16,937 nt of DNA, taken from positions 1 through 16,937 of the forward strand of contig JBPCVY010000216.1 of NCBI GenBank assembly GCA_051010055.1, in the 5' to 3' direction. The notes under the pieces are model-generated. The model was given only the letters and a program-made list of their open reading frames with translations. It made no database searches and was not told the origin of the DNA. Positions 1 through 7,037 of the stretch are shown here, one piece after another. A program made the translations under genes and the position numbers. How positions within the stretch are numbered: position 1 is the first letter of the stretch; each line of letters begins with the position of its first letter. This DNA comes from CAJQND01 sp051010055. Its GTDB lineage: Bacteria > Pseudomonadota > Alphaproteobacteria > Rhizobiales > CAJQND01.

Positions 1-1754
1 AACCTGTCATCAGTTGCGGGAAATTTTCCGCCCACGAGAAGGTCGCAAACTTCGGTGGTGGTGATGTCTATAACACCGCCAATCAAGCCGCCATCAACCA
101 GCTTCTCCATCGATTGGCCGCCAACACCGGTGGCGTGAAACACAAGGCAGTCATAATTGCTTTCAATAGCAGCTGTGACTTGCTGCACGCATTGGGTGGT
201 AACCCCGAACATGGTAAGGCCGATGGTCGGCAAATCAGGATCCGCAGAAGCGGAGCTGGCGCCTTCACGAATACCACGCACCATGCCGGCAAGTGCATTT
301 GCGCCGTTACCCAGAACTTTCCGGGTGATCGAGTTCAATCCCTGAACATCTGCCACCGAGTACATCATCGTGATGTCAGACGGGCCGACATATTGGCCAA
401 CATCGCCGGAGGCCACTGTTGAAATCACAACTTTCGGCACGCCTACGGGAAGGGCGCGCATTGCCGGCGTTACGATTGCGGTACCGCCGGACCCACCAGC
501 GCTGATGATACCGCCAATGCCGCTTTGGCGTTTGATCCAGCGCTCGAAGGCCACGGTCATACCGGAGACGGATTCACCCCTGTCCCCGGTGAAAACACCG
601 CTTGCGCCTCGCGGATGGAAGGCTGCTATCTGATTAGCAGGGATTTCCGCTCCGGAATGGGCACCGGATGTGGACAGATCGACCATGCGCACCGGCATGC
701 CTTGCTCGCGGATAATGTCGCGAATGAATCGCAACTCCGCGCCTTTTGTGTCAAGCGTGCCGGCGACAAGAATGATGTGTTCACCCGGGGCGGTGAGGGG
801 GCGCAGTTCTGTTTGCGGAACCAGCCCGCCGCCAGGCTCTCGCGGGGCCACGGTGATTGTGCGGGCTGATTGTTCGATAACCCTGACAGGAACCGGTTGT
901 GACCAGCGGTTCGGGACCTTGGGGTTTGAAATGTAAATCTTGATCGGGCCAGTATCCGGCGTTGCGCCCGTTTCAGCTTGTTCACCGGGGATGCGCACAT
1001 CCACATCGGGGGTGTCATCGTGGGCGTGCCGGCCAACACCCAGAAGGCGCTGCTGAAGATCACGGTCAGCGGCAAGGACGCCCGATTCGATGATCCGGTT
1101 GATCTGTCCATTGACCATAATCGCCACTTCTTTGGAGATTTCCGTGGCAACACCGATATTTTGCTCAATGACCAGAACATCAATGTCGCTTTCCTGGCCA
1201 AGTTGCATAAGGATTTCTTCTACCTGGGCGACAATGACCGGTGCGAGGCCTTCGGTAGGCTCATCCATGACAAGAAGGCGCGGGTTCAGCAAAAGCGCCC
1301 GGGAAATGGCAAGCATTTGCTGTTCGCCGCCTGAAAGTTGCCCGCCGCCATTATTCTTGCGTTCAGCAAGGCGCGGGAAAGTGCCGTAGATGCGGTCAAT
1401 CGACCAATTCCCGGCATGGCCAGCGCTCACCAGGCGCAAATGTTCATCTACAGTAAGCGTGCGCCAAAGCCTGCGCCCCTGGGGCACGTAGCCAATACCA
1501 AGGCGGGCAATCTCTGCAGGGTCCTTGCCGGCAAGTTCCTCACCGTGGAACCTGATTGAACCGGATGCCACCGGCACAAGCCCCATTATAGCCTGGCACA
1601 AGGTCGTTTTGCCCATGCCGTTGCGGCCCACAACGGAAAGCACTTCATGGTCAAGAGTAAGGTCAACCCCTTGAAGTGCGTGTGAAGCACCGTAATAGAC
1701 GTTGAGCCCCTTGATCTCCAGGCTGGGGGGACCGGTGCGGCGTTCTTCAGCCAT
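1..1754 (-). CDS. LivF-type ABC ATPase fused to a Tm-1-like/UPF0261 domain (3' end cut by window edge)
   Basis: One uninterrupted frame of 584 codons runs from ATG 1754 off the left edge; I checked it for stops, including the junction region. Residues 1-235 are an ABC ATPase of the LivF branch: Walker A GRNGMGKT at 43-50, Q-loop Q92, signature LSGGE at 140-144, Walker B LLVMDE at 160-165, and Q198 in IEQN at the H-loop position, as is usual for LivF. A linker of about 90 residues (235-325) looks beta-rich. From about residue 326 it becomes a UPF0261 (Tm-1-like ATP-binding) domain with the typical opening GTLDTKG at 332-338, then a Gly-rich SAGGSGGT stretch; roughly 260 of the usual ~400 residues are visible. 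The ATG overlaps the LivG stop by 8 nt (ATGGCTGA), so translation is probably coupled. The ATPase half should energise import through the adjacent permeases. The role of the UPF0261 half is unknown. Confidence 0.9.
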   Translation of the reverse strand, partial: MAEERRTGPPSLEIKGLNVYYGASHALQGVDLTLDHEVLSVVGRNGMGKTTLCQAIMGLVPVASGSIRFHGEELAGKDPAEIARLGIGYVPQGRRLWRTLTVDEHLRLVSAGHAGNWSIDRIYGTFPRLAERKNNGGGQLSGGEQQMLAISRALLLNPRLLVMDEPTEGLAPVIVAQVEEILMQLGQESDIDVLVIEQNIGVATEISKEVAIMVNGQINRIIESGVLAADRDLQQRLLGVGRHAHDDTPDVDVRIPGEQAETGATPDTGPIKIYISNPKVPNRWSQPVPVRVIEQSARTITVAPREPGGGLVPQTELRPLTAPGEHIILVAGTLDTKGAELRFIRDIIREQGMPVRMVDLSTSGAHSGAEIPANQIAAFHPRGASGVFTGDRGESVSGMTVAFERWIKRQSGIGGIISAGGSGGTAIVTPAMRALPVGVPKVVISTVASGDVGQYVGPSDITMMYSVADVQGLNSITRKVLGNGANALAGMVRGIREGASSASADPDLPTIGLTMFGVTTQCVQQVTAAIESNYDCLVFHATGVGGQSMEKLVDGGLIGGVIDITTTEVCDLLVGGKFPATDDR

Positions 1755-2532
1755 CGGCGCCTCCCAGATATAGTTCCTGAACTTCCGGGTCTTCTTCGAT
1801 TTCCTGGGGCTTGCCTTCCTTGAAAATAGCCCCGTTGTGCAACATGGTGACGCTTTCTGAGACCCTCAGGGCAACGTCCATATCGTGTTCGATAATGATG
1901 TAGCCGATATGGTTGGGAAGGCTTGTGAGGATTTCGATGAGTTCACGGCGTTCGGTTGGCGAAAGGCCGGCGGCGGGCTCATCAAACAAGGCAAACCGTG
2001 GGGCACCTGCAAGGGCAAGGGCGATTTCCAGCTGACGCTGTTGACCATAGGAAAGAGCGGAAACTTGCGTATCCCGGGCATCTGTCAGGTGCACCGCGTT
2101 GATGAGCTCTTCTGCGGAATGGACAAGTGCATCGTTGCGCCGTGGTCTCAGCAATGAAAAGCGGCCCCGGGAGACGCCACGGCAAGCAAGGTAAACATTG
2201 TCCAGTACCGAGAGCCCGGTAAACAATAGCGAGATTTGATAAGTGCGTCGCAACCCCCGGCGGATGCGTTCGTGGGCAGGGAAGGTTGTGACATCCTCGC
2301 CGAACAGCCGAATGGTGCCGGTGGTCGGTAAAAAGTCTCCGGTTATGCAGTTAAAAAGGGTTGTCTTGCCGGCCCCGTTTGAGCCGAGCACGGCGCGGCG
2401 TTCACCCGGTTTGACTGTCATGGTGATGTCGGTCAGCGCGGCAAGGGCGCCAAACGTGCGCGATACCCCGCGTAGCTCCAGGGCATTCGCTGTGCCTGCA
2501 GAAGAAAGCCTTTGGGCGACGCTCTCAACCAT
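1747..2532 (-). CDS. LivG-type ABC transporter ATP-binding protein
   Basis: Cytoplasmic ATPase subunit of a branched-chain-amino-acid-type (HAAT family) importer. Numbering from the GTG start, the motifs are Walker A GSNGAGKT at 51-58, Q-loop Q100, signature LSYGQ at 161-165, Walker B FALFDE at 181-186 and H-loop H217 in IIEHD. Length (261-262 aa) is normal for LivG. Two starts are possible: ATG at 2532, which makes a TGATG junction with the permease stop, or GTG at 2535, which overlaps that stop by four bases; I chose the ATG. The 3' end overlaps the next gene by 8 nt. It should pair with the LivF-like half of the downstream fusion as an ATPase heterodimer. The substrate cannot be read from this subunit. 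Confidence 0.93.
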   Translation of the reverse strand: MVESVAQRLSSAGTANALELRGVSRTFGALAALTDITMTVKPGERRAVLGSNGAGKTTLFNCITGDFLPTTGTIRLFGEDVTTFPAHERIRRGLRRTYQISLLFTGLSVLDNVYLACRGVSRGRFSLLRPRRNDALVHSAEELINAVHLTDARDTQVSALSYGQQRQLEIALALAGAPRFALFDEPAAGLSPTERRELIEILTSLPNHIGYIIIEHDMDVALRVSESVTMLHNGAIFKEGKPQEIEEDPEVQELYLGGADG

Positions 2533-3608
2533 CACGCGCCCTCCCGCGGTTCGCCCGTCAAAGGATCAGATTTTCGCGCTCTTTCGCGCATCCTCTCCCA
2601 AAGCCCGAGTACACCATCAGATGACCAGAACACAATCACCAGAAAACCGATGCCGATGAGAAGTTGGAAGCGTTCACCTGCAAGGCCCACCGCAACCAGT
2701 GCATCAAGTGCGAAAGTGCGCAACAGCACATAGATGATGGCGCCAATGAACGGTCCGATTGGATGGCGGATACCGCCAACAACAGCGATAATGAGAATAT
2801 CGATGACCGGGCCGACAGATATTGCGCCTGGCGATATTTGCGTGTTCAGCCAGACAAGCAAAACGCCGCCAATGGCAGCGATGAAACTTGCAAATGTATA
2901 CGCGGCAATCCTGTGGGCGGTCACATTGAAACCCAGCGCTGCCATGCGCCGGGCATTATCGCGCACCCCTTGCAGAGCAAGCCCGAACGGTGATCGCGAT
3001 ACGTACAGCACTGCCAGATAGGCAAGGACTGCCCAGAACAAGGTGAGATAATAAAATGGCATCGGCTCACGCCAATCAACACCAAAAACCACTGGCGGCA
3101 GAACTTTGTTGAAGCCGCTAAAACCGTTGAAAATTACGTAGTTCTGGCGGGCGAAATAGAAAAACGCCGTGGCAATCGCCAATGTGATCATGATGGTGTA
3201 GATGCCCTCGGTACGCACCGCGAGGGCGCCGGTAAGAGTGCCGAAAACAGTGGCGACAACAATGGCAATCGGCACCACCAGCCACCATGGCCAGCCGAGG
3301 GAAATTGCGTCGATCGCGCTGGTGCCCAAGATGGCCGTCATATAGGCGGCAACGCCCGCCACAGTCATCTGCACCAAACTCACCATGCCGCCATATCCCG
3401 CCAGGAACATGAGCGACAGGGAGATCATGCCGAGAATGTAGGCCCAGCCAAATATTTGCACCATGATGAAACTGCTGGAGAATGTCGGCACTATCAGCAA
3501 CAAGACGCCAACAATCCAGTACTGAGCCGGGATGCGGCTCAAGTCCCACCACGCTGCATCCTGGCGTGTTTCGCCGGCGGGCAGGGCGCTATGTTCCATC
3601 ACAGACAT
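2532..3608 (-). CDS. LivM-type ABC transporter permease
   Basis: Inner-membrane permease of 358 aa with many hydrophobic segments. It carries the LivM-family block near residues 70-100 (GYGGMVSLVQ followed by AGVAAYMTAIL) and the C-terminal GGIRHPIGPFIGA motif of this permease family. About 25 hydrophilic residues precede the first membrane segment. The ATG at 3608 lies three bases after the upstream permease stop, with a GAGG Shine-Dalgarno sequence inside the end of that gene. It should form the membrane channel together with the LivH-type permease and be driven by the two ATPases encoded downstream. Family membership is clear. Substrate is not, since relatives import branched-chain amino acids, amides, urea or aromatic acids. 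Confidence 0.93.
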   Translation of the reverse strand: MSVMEHSALPAGETRQDAAWWDLSRIPAQYWIVGVLLLIVPTFSSSFIMVQIFGWAYILGMISLSLMFLAGYGGMVSLVQMTVAGVAAYMTAILGTSAIDAISLGWPWWLVVPIAIVVATVFGTLTGALAVRTEGIYTIMITLAIATAFFYFARQNYVIFNGFSGFNKVLPPVVFGVDWREPMPFYYLTLFWAVLAYLAVLYVSRSPFGLALQGVRDNARRMAALGFNVTAHRIAAYTFASFIAAIGGVLLVWLNTQISPGAISVGPVIDILIIAVVGGIRHPIGPFIGAIIYVLLRTFALDALVAVGLAGERFQLLIGIGFLVIVFWSSDGVLGLWERMRERARKSDPLTGEPREGA

Positions 3609-3611
3609 TGG

Positions 3612-4631
3612 CTACTGCCTCATTGCGACAAGGCCTTGTGGGCGGAACGCCAGCACAATCACCATGATGAGGAAGGTAAGGACCACCGAATAGGTGGGGA
3701 AATAAACCGAGCCGAATTGCTCGGCGAGACCAATCAGCAGCGCTCCTAGCGCCGCACCTGGAATTGAGCCCATGCCTCCAACAATCACCACCACAAGGGA
3801 AGCCAGAAGAAAACGGGTGTCTTCCCCAGGTGCAATCGACTGGAACGTGCCGCCAACCACTCCGGCGAGCCCGGCAAGGCCGGCACCAAACGCAAACACC
3901 AGAACGAACACCCGCTGAATGGGTTCGCCGGTGGCCGACAGCATATCGCGGTCGTCAACACCGGCCCGGATAAGCATCCCGATGCGGGTGCGGTTCAGTG
4001 CTACCCACATGAAAATGCCAATGGCGATCGCTGCAACCAAGATCACCAGCCGGACAATGGGATATTTCAGGTAAACCGCTTCGCCGCTGCTCTTCACAGC
4101 CGTTATGAGCGGGAGTTTTACCGGGCCGGATAATATTTCAGGCGCCAGAATCTGATAAAAATCACCACCCCATGTCCACAACATGAGATCGGCCAGAACG
4201 ATAGAAATTCCAATGGTGACAAGGGTTTGCTTAAGGTCTTCACCCTCCATGCGGCGGAACACAACATATTGGAGGAGAATTCCAAGAAACCCGACGACCA
4301 CGAACGCAGCAACGAAGGAGAGGAGCCACCAATTGGTGGCAGTCGCCACCTCGTAGCCGACATATCCGCCCAGCATATAGAGTGAGCCGTGCGCCAGATT
4401 GACATTTTTCATGAGGCCGAAAATGAGCGTGAAGCCGCTGGCCACCAGAAAATAAAGTGCCCCCAGCGTGATGCCGTTGAACAAGGCGTTGAGGAAGATT
4501 TTCTTGCGGCCGATAAGCGACACCAACCCGGCAGGCCAGGGTGCAAAAATGGCCCACACGAAAAGGGCAATCGCAAGGAAAATGACTAAGGACCAAATGG
4601 GGCGGCGCTCAATAAAACTTTTCATGCGCAT
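3612..4631 (-). CDS. LivH-type ABC transporter permease
   Basis: Inner-membrane permease, 339 aa, first gene of the compact permease-ATPase set. The LivH hallmark is seen at about residues 73-94, with GLMKNVNLAHGSLYMLGGY. The C-terminal GGMGSIPGAALGALLIGLAEQ block is the EAA-like loop that docks with the ATPase. It is longer than classical LivH (about 290-310 aa) because of an extra hydrophobic segment at about residues 13-34. Two starts lie six bases apart: ATG 4631 (MRMKSF) and ATG 4625 (MKSF). The second has GGGG eight bases upstream and overlaps the stop of a small upstream frame as ATGA, so it may be the real one. No start codon lies further upstream in frame before a double TAA. Confidence 0.93.
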   Translation of the reverse strand: MRMKSFIERRPIWSLVIFLAIALFVWAIFAPWPAGLVSLIGRKKIFLNALFNGITLGALYFLVASGFTLIFGLMKNVNLAHGSLYMLGGYVGYEVATATNWWLLSFVAAFVVVGFLGILLQYVVFRRMEGEDLKQTLVTIGISIVLADLMLWTWGGDFYQILAPEILSGPVKLPLITAVKSSGEAVYLKYPIVRLVILVAAIAIGIFMWVALNRTRIGMLIRAGVDDRDMLSATGEPIQRVFVLVFAFGAGLAGLAGVVGGTFQSIAPGEDTRFLLASLVVVIVGGMGSIPGAALGALLIGLAEQFGSVYFPTYSVVLTFLIMVIVLAFRPQGLVAMRQ

Positions 4632-4696
4632 TGCCCCAAAAATTTCTTCGGCAGCACATCCAAGAGCGCACGGCCATATGCAACTATTCCAGCCAT
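4622..4696 (-). CDS. possible 24-aa leader peptide upstream of the LivH-type permease
   Basis: A short frame starts at ATG 4696, encodes MAGIVAYGRALLDVLPKKFL plus GQCA, and stops with TGA at 4624-4622. That TGA overlaps the second in-frame ATG of the permease (4625) as ATGA, the usual arrangement for translational coupling. An AAGGAG lies only one base upstream of the ATG, which is too close, and a GGGGAGG lies about 13 bases upstream, which is rather far, so initiation is uncertain. No similarity recognised. It could be a chance frame in the 190-base leader. Confidence 0.25.
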   Translation of the reverse strand: MAGIVAYGRALLDVLPKKFLGQCA

Positions 4697-4741
4697 ACTC
4701 CTTGAATGTCCTCCCCGCTTATTATTCACTTTCCAAGAGAT

Positions 4742-4766
4742 TACGGTGCGCACGGGGAAAACCGTA
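4742..4766. promoter_or_regulatory. dyad in the leader of the permease/ATPase genes
   Basis: TACGGT (4742-4747) and ACCGTA (4761-4766) form an inverted repeat with a 13-base spacer, and an 8-base palindrome GTGCGCAC (4746-4753) overlaps its left arm. It lies between the AraC-family gene and the permease, about 110-140 bases before the permease start. It could be an operator or an RNA stem-loop. I see no convincing sigma-70 promoter next to it. Low confidence that it is functional. Confidence 0.3.
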
Positions 4767-4822
4767 TACCTCTCAGTATTCTCTTTTTGCCGAGCGGGTG
4801 AAACTTCGCGTTGAAATCCGCC

Positions 4823-5653
4823 TTAGACGTGCAGCAGGGTAGCCCTGCGATAGTCAGTGGGCGGGATGCCCACATTGGCGGTGAAAAACCGGGTGAAGCT
4901 TGCCTGGGATGCAAATCCAAGATCAAGGCCGATGGACGTGATTGTGTCGGAGGTCGACGTCAAACGGTCAATCGAGCTCTCCATACGAAGCGTGTTCATA
5001 TAGATATTGGGCGTTACCCCGATATTCTGGCGAAACAGCTTGAAAAAGTGGGGTCGGGAAAGCCCGGAATCCTGAGCAACCTGATCAAGGGCAATCTCAT
5101 CTCCGATGCGTTCGCGCATCAGCCTTATCGACCTTCTGATACGAAAATCACGCACCGAAGACCAATCGCTGCGCAAACCGTTATCGCTTGAAATCCATTG
5201 CCAGGACTGGTCATAGCATTCACGTGTGAGCTCGTAGAGATAACCATCGAAGAGATCACTGTGCTCATCTTCCAGCAGCAGGGATGAAACCAAGTGCACC
5301 AGCCGGGAGATCTGATCACTTGTTTCAATCGAAGCCCGCCCAAATCTTAGGGCGCTTTGAGCGCTACGACCAAACTCAAGAAACCATATTGGCTTAATGT
5401 AAAGGGTGAGAAATATCGACCCAGACATTGAATTACTTGGAATAAAATTATGCGGTTGCCATGGATTCACAGCGGTTGCAAACGCGCACGACAACGGGAA
5501 CACCGTATCGCCAATTTCCATTGCGCAATCCGGCCCGTCGATGTGAAAAACCAAATGCCCCTCTCGATGTGCGTGCGTCGCAAGCGGTTTATTTAACCGG
5601 TAAAGTGTCGCGCGCCCAAATTTGCCGTGATAGACGGCAAGAGCTGTACTCAT
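4823..5653 (-). CDS. AraC-family transcriptional regulator
   Basis: DNA-binding regulator of 276 aa. Residues 1-125 resemble an AraC N-terminal cupin ligand-binding domain (HAHREGHLVFHIDG at 27-40). The C-terminal 105 residues are a standard AraC/XylS domain with two helix-turn-helix units, at about 187-207 (ALDQVAQDSGLSRPHFFKLF) and about 236-258 (ending GFASQASFTRFF), then the usual G-x-P-x-x-Y-R near 262-269. The start at 5653 has a strong GGAGG six bases upstream. It sits between the dehydrogenase and the permease genes on the same strand, so it is the natural candidate to control the uptake module in response to the imported compound or a product of it. The effector is unknown. Confidence 0.92.
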   Translation of the reverse strand: MSTALAVYHGKFGRATLYRLNKPLATHAHREGHLVFHIDGPDCAMEIGDTVFPLSCAFATAVNPWQPHNFIPSNSMSGSIFLTLYIKPIWFLEFGRSAQSALRFGRASIETSDQISRLVHLVSSLLLEDEHSDLFDGYLYELTRECYDQSWQWISSDNGLRSDWSSVRDFRIRRSIRLMRERIGDEIALDQVAQDSGLSRPHFFKLFRQNIGVTPNIYMNTLRMESSIDRLTSTSDTITSIGLDLGFASQASFTRFFTANVGIPPTDYRRATLLHV

Positions 5654-5708
5654 GCCTCCCTCCGTTGTTTCCTTGACCGGATTTATTGATTTGTACAGCC
5701 ACTAAATA

Positions 5709-5722
5709 CATGTTCGCACATG
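5709..5722. promoter_or_regulatory. dyad site upstream of the AraC-family gene
   Basis: CATGT-TCGC-ACATG is a 14-base inverted repeat with five-base arms and a four-base centre, about 56-70 bases upstream of the regulator ATG. Its TTCGCACATG core occurs again in the palindrome upstream of the solute-binding protein gene (8312-8321). A shared operator for the module is plausible but unproven. Confidence 0.4.
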
Positions 5723-5789
5723 CCTGCATTACTGTCAAAGCCGCCGCTTAGCCGGATGTTCACTTGAGTATTCTTGGGTTGCTTTGGTG

Positions 5790-5805
5790 CGGTTGAGAAC
5801 AACCG
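5790..5805 (-). terminator. stem-loop directly after the alcohol dehydrogenase stop codon
   Basis: In the minus-strand transcript CGGTTG, loop TTCT, CAACCG follows the TAA immediately. The stem is only six base pairs and no U-run follows, so it is at best a weak terminator or a 3'-end stabiliser. Confidence 0.3.
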
Positions 5806-6939
5806 TTATAATGCAGAAGCCATTATCTCCTTATAGTCAGCCGCCTTTGCACGCCGAGGATTGGTGCGGTTTGTGTGATCTTTTTCCGCCAGCGGCGCGG
5901 CCCGCTCGACGGTGTTTTCATCTATGCCCAAATCTGAAAGCCTGGAGGGGAGGTTCAGCTTTGCTCTCAGTTTATCGATCGCGTTTGGAAGATCAGCCTG
6001 AGCGGGCAGTTTCATAGCCTGTTTGATTGCTACATAACGGTCGCCAACCGCCGGGGCGTTGAACTGCAATACATGGGGCAGCAGGATTGCATTGAGGGTT
6101 CCGTGATGAATTTCCGGCCCAGCAACGCTGCCAAGTGCGTGGCTCATGGCGTGCACACCGCCGAGGCCCTTTTGTGTTGCCAGCGCGCCGTTCATGGCCG
6201 CGGCCATCATTTCCCGGCGGGCGTCGATATCCTGGCCATGTTCAACCGCAAGCTCGATATTTGCTGCTGCCCGGCTTAAGCCATCAAGGGCAATGCCGTC
6301 TGCGGGCGGGTTGTAGGCTGTGGCCACATAAGTCTCTACACAATGAGATATGGCGTCCATGCCTGTGCCGGCGGTGAGGGCAGGCGGCAAATCCAGCGTC
6401 AAGGTGGGGTCACATATTGCCACTTGAGGGATGAGATAGGGGCTAATTAGCCCCAGTTTCCTGCCATCATCAAGTACTATAACTGCTGCACGGCCCACTT
6501 CAGAACCCGAGCCTGCAGTTGTTGGCACGGCGATAAGCGGCGGCATAATGTTCTTGATCCGCTCAACACCACCTTCAATCGCCGCATAGCTCGCCAGGCC
6601 GCCTTCATGCGTTGCCAGCAATCCGGCTGCCTTGGCGAGATCTATGGACGACCCCCCGCCAAATGCGATTACGCCGTCGCATTCGGAATGTTTATAGAGT
6701 TCAGCAGCTGACCGGCATGCCGCCTCCGTCGGGTTACAGGGGGTGTCAGTGAATACGATTACATCGCGATTTGGTTTCAGCGCATCGTAAATGCGCTCAA
6801 CCAGCCCCGTTCCGGCAATCGCACTGTCAGTGACGACAAGTGGCCGGTTGATAGACAAAGCTTCCGTTTCTGCCGAAAGAGCTTCTTCAAGCACTTCATC
6901 GGCGAAATGGATCTTGTTTAAATAGGTGATCAGCGACAT
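5806..6939 (-). CDS. iron-containing (group III) alcohol dehydrogenase
   Basis: Cytoplasmic NAD(P)-dependent, metal-dependent oxidoreductase of the Fe-ADH family, 377 aa from ATG 6939. The cofactor motif GGGSSIDLAK is at 94-103. The metal-ligand set of the family is complete: D195 and H199 (GTGMDAISHCVE), H263 (GVHAMSH) and H279 (HHGTLNAILLP), with H267 at the usual catalytic-base position. I chose ATG 6939 over an in-frame ATG at 6990 because a GGGGGGA Shine-Dalgarno lies at proper spacing and family homology starts there; the extra 17 residues would be atypical. It lies 98 bases after the solute-binding protein gene and probably shares its transcript. It may oxidise an imported alcohol or reduce an aldehyde or ketone. 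Maleylacetate reductases are related but are usually shorter. Confidence 0.92.
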   Translation of the reverse strand: MSLITYLNKIHFADEVLEEALSAETEALSINRPLVVTDSAIAGTGLVERIYDALKPNRDVIVFTDTPCNPTEAACRSAAELYKHSECDGVIAFGGGSSIDLAKAAGLLATHEGGLASYAAIEGGVERIKNIMPPLIAVPTTAGSGSEVGRAAVIVLDDGRKLGLISPYLIPQVAICDPTLTLDLPPALTAGTGMDAISHCVETYVATAYNPPADGIALDGLSRAAANIELAVEHGQDIDARREMMAAAMNGALATQKGLGGVHAMSHALGSVAGPEIHHGTLNAILLPHVLQFNAPAVGDRYVAIKQAMKLPAQADLPNAIDKLRAKLNLPSRLSDLGIDENTVERAAPLAEKDHTNRTNPRRAKAADYKEIMASAL

Positions 6940-6953
6940 AGCGGTCCCCCCGT

Positions 6954-6973
6954 CGGAACAGCGCGCTGCTCCG
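6954..6973 (-). other. second intergenic stem-loop, just upstream of the dehydrogenase Shine-Dalgarno
   Basis: In the minus-strand transcript CGGAGCAG, loop CGCG, CTGTTCCG forms an eight-base-pair stem including one G-U pair. It ends a few bases before the GGGGGGA ribosome-binding site at about 6945-6951, so it could modulate translation initiation of the dehydrogenase. Structure is read by eye; function is inferred. Confidence 0.35.
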
Positions 6974-6997
6974 AGGACCATTGCAAACATGGTGATT

Positions 6998-7022
6998 GGA
7001 CCGCCGGAATGTCCGGCGGCCC
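6998..7022 (-). other. strong stem-loop after the solute-binding protein gene
   Basis: Minus-strand RNA GGGCCGCCGGA, loop CAU, UCCGGCGGUCC forms an 11-base-pair GC-rich stem with one G-U pair, starting 15 bases after the solute-binding protein stop. No U-tract follows, so it is not a standard intrinsic terminator. Such hairpins often sit after binding-protein genes, where they stabilise the upstream message and lower downstream expression. Confidence 0.55.
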
Positions 7023-7037
7023 ATTTATAGATAACCG

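Noticed and set aside
1153..1170. Q instead of H at the H-loop of the LivF-like ATPase as a sign of a dead ATP site
   Set aside because: LivF proteins normally read EQN at this position, so this is a family trait and not degeneration.
626..1201. Long minus-strand frame of 191 codons over the fusion gene
   Set aside because: It lies out of phase with the ATPase-UPF0261 frame, which carries all recognisable motifs, and has no family resemblance; it is a shadow.
6939..6990. Extended N-terminus for the alcohol dehydrogenase from ATG 6990
   Set aside because: The extra 17 residues run through the hairpin and the Shine-Dalgarno of the internal ATG and do not look like an Fe-ADH N-terminus.
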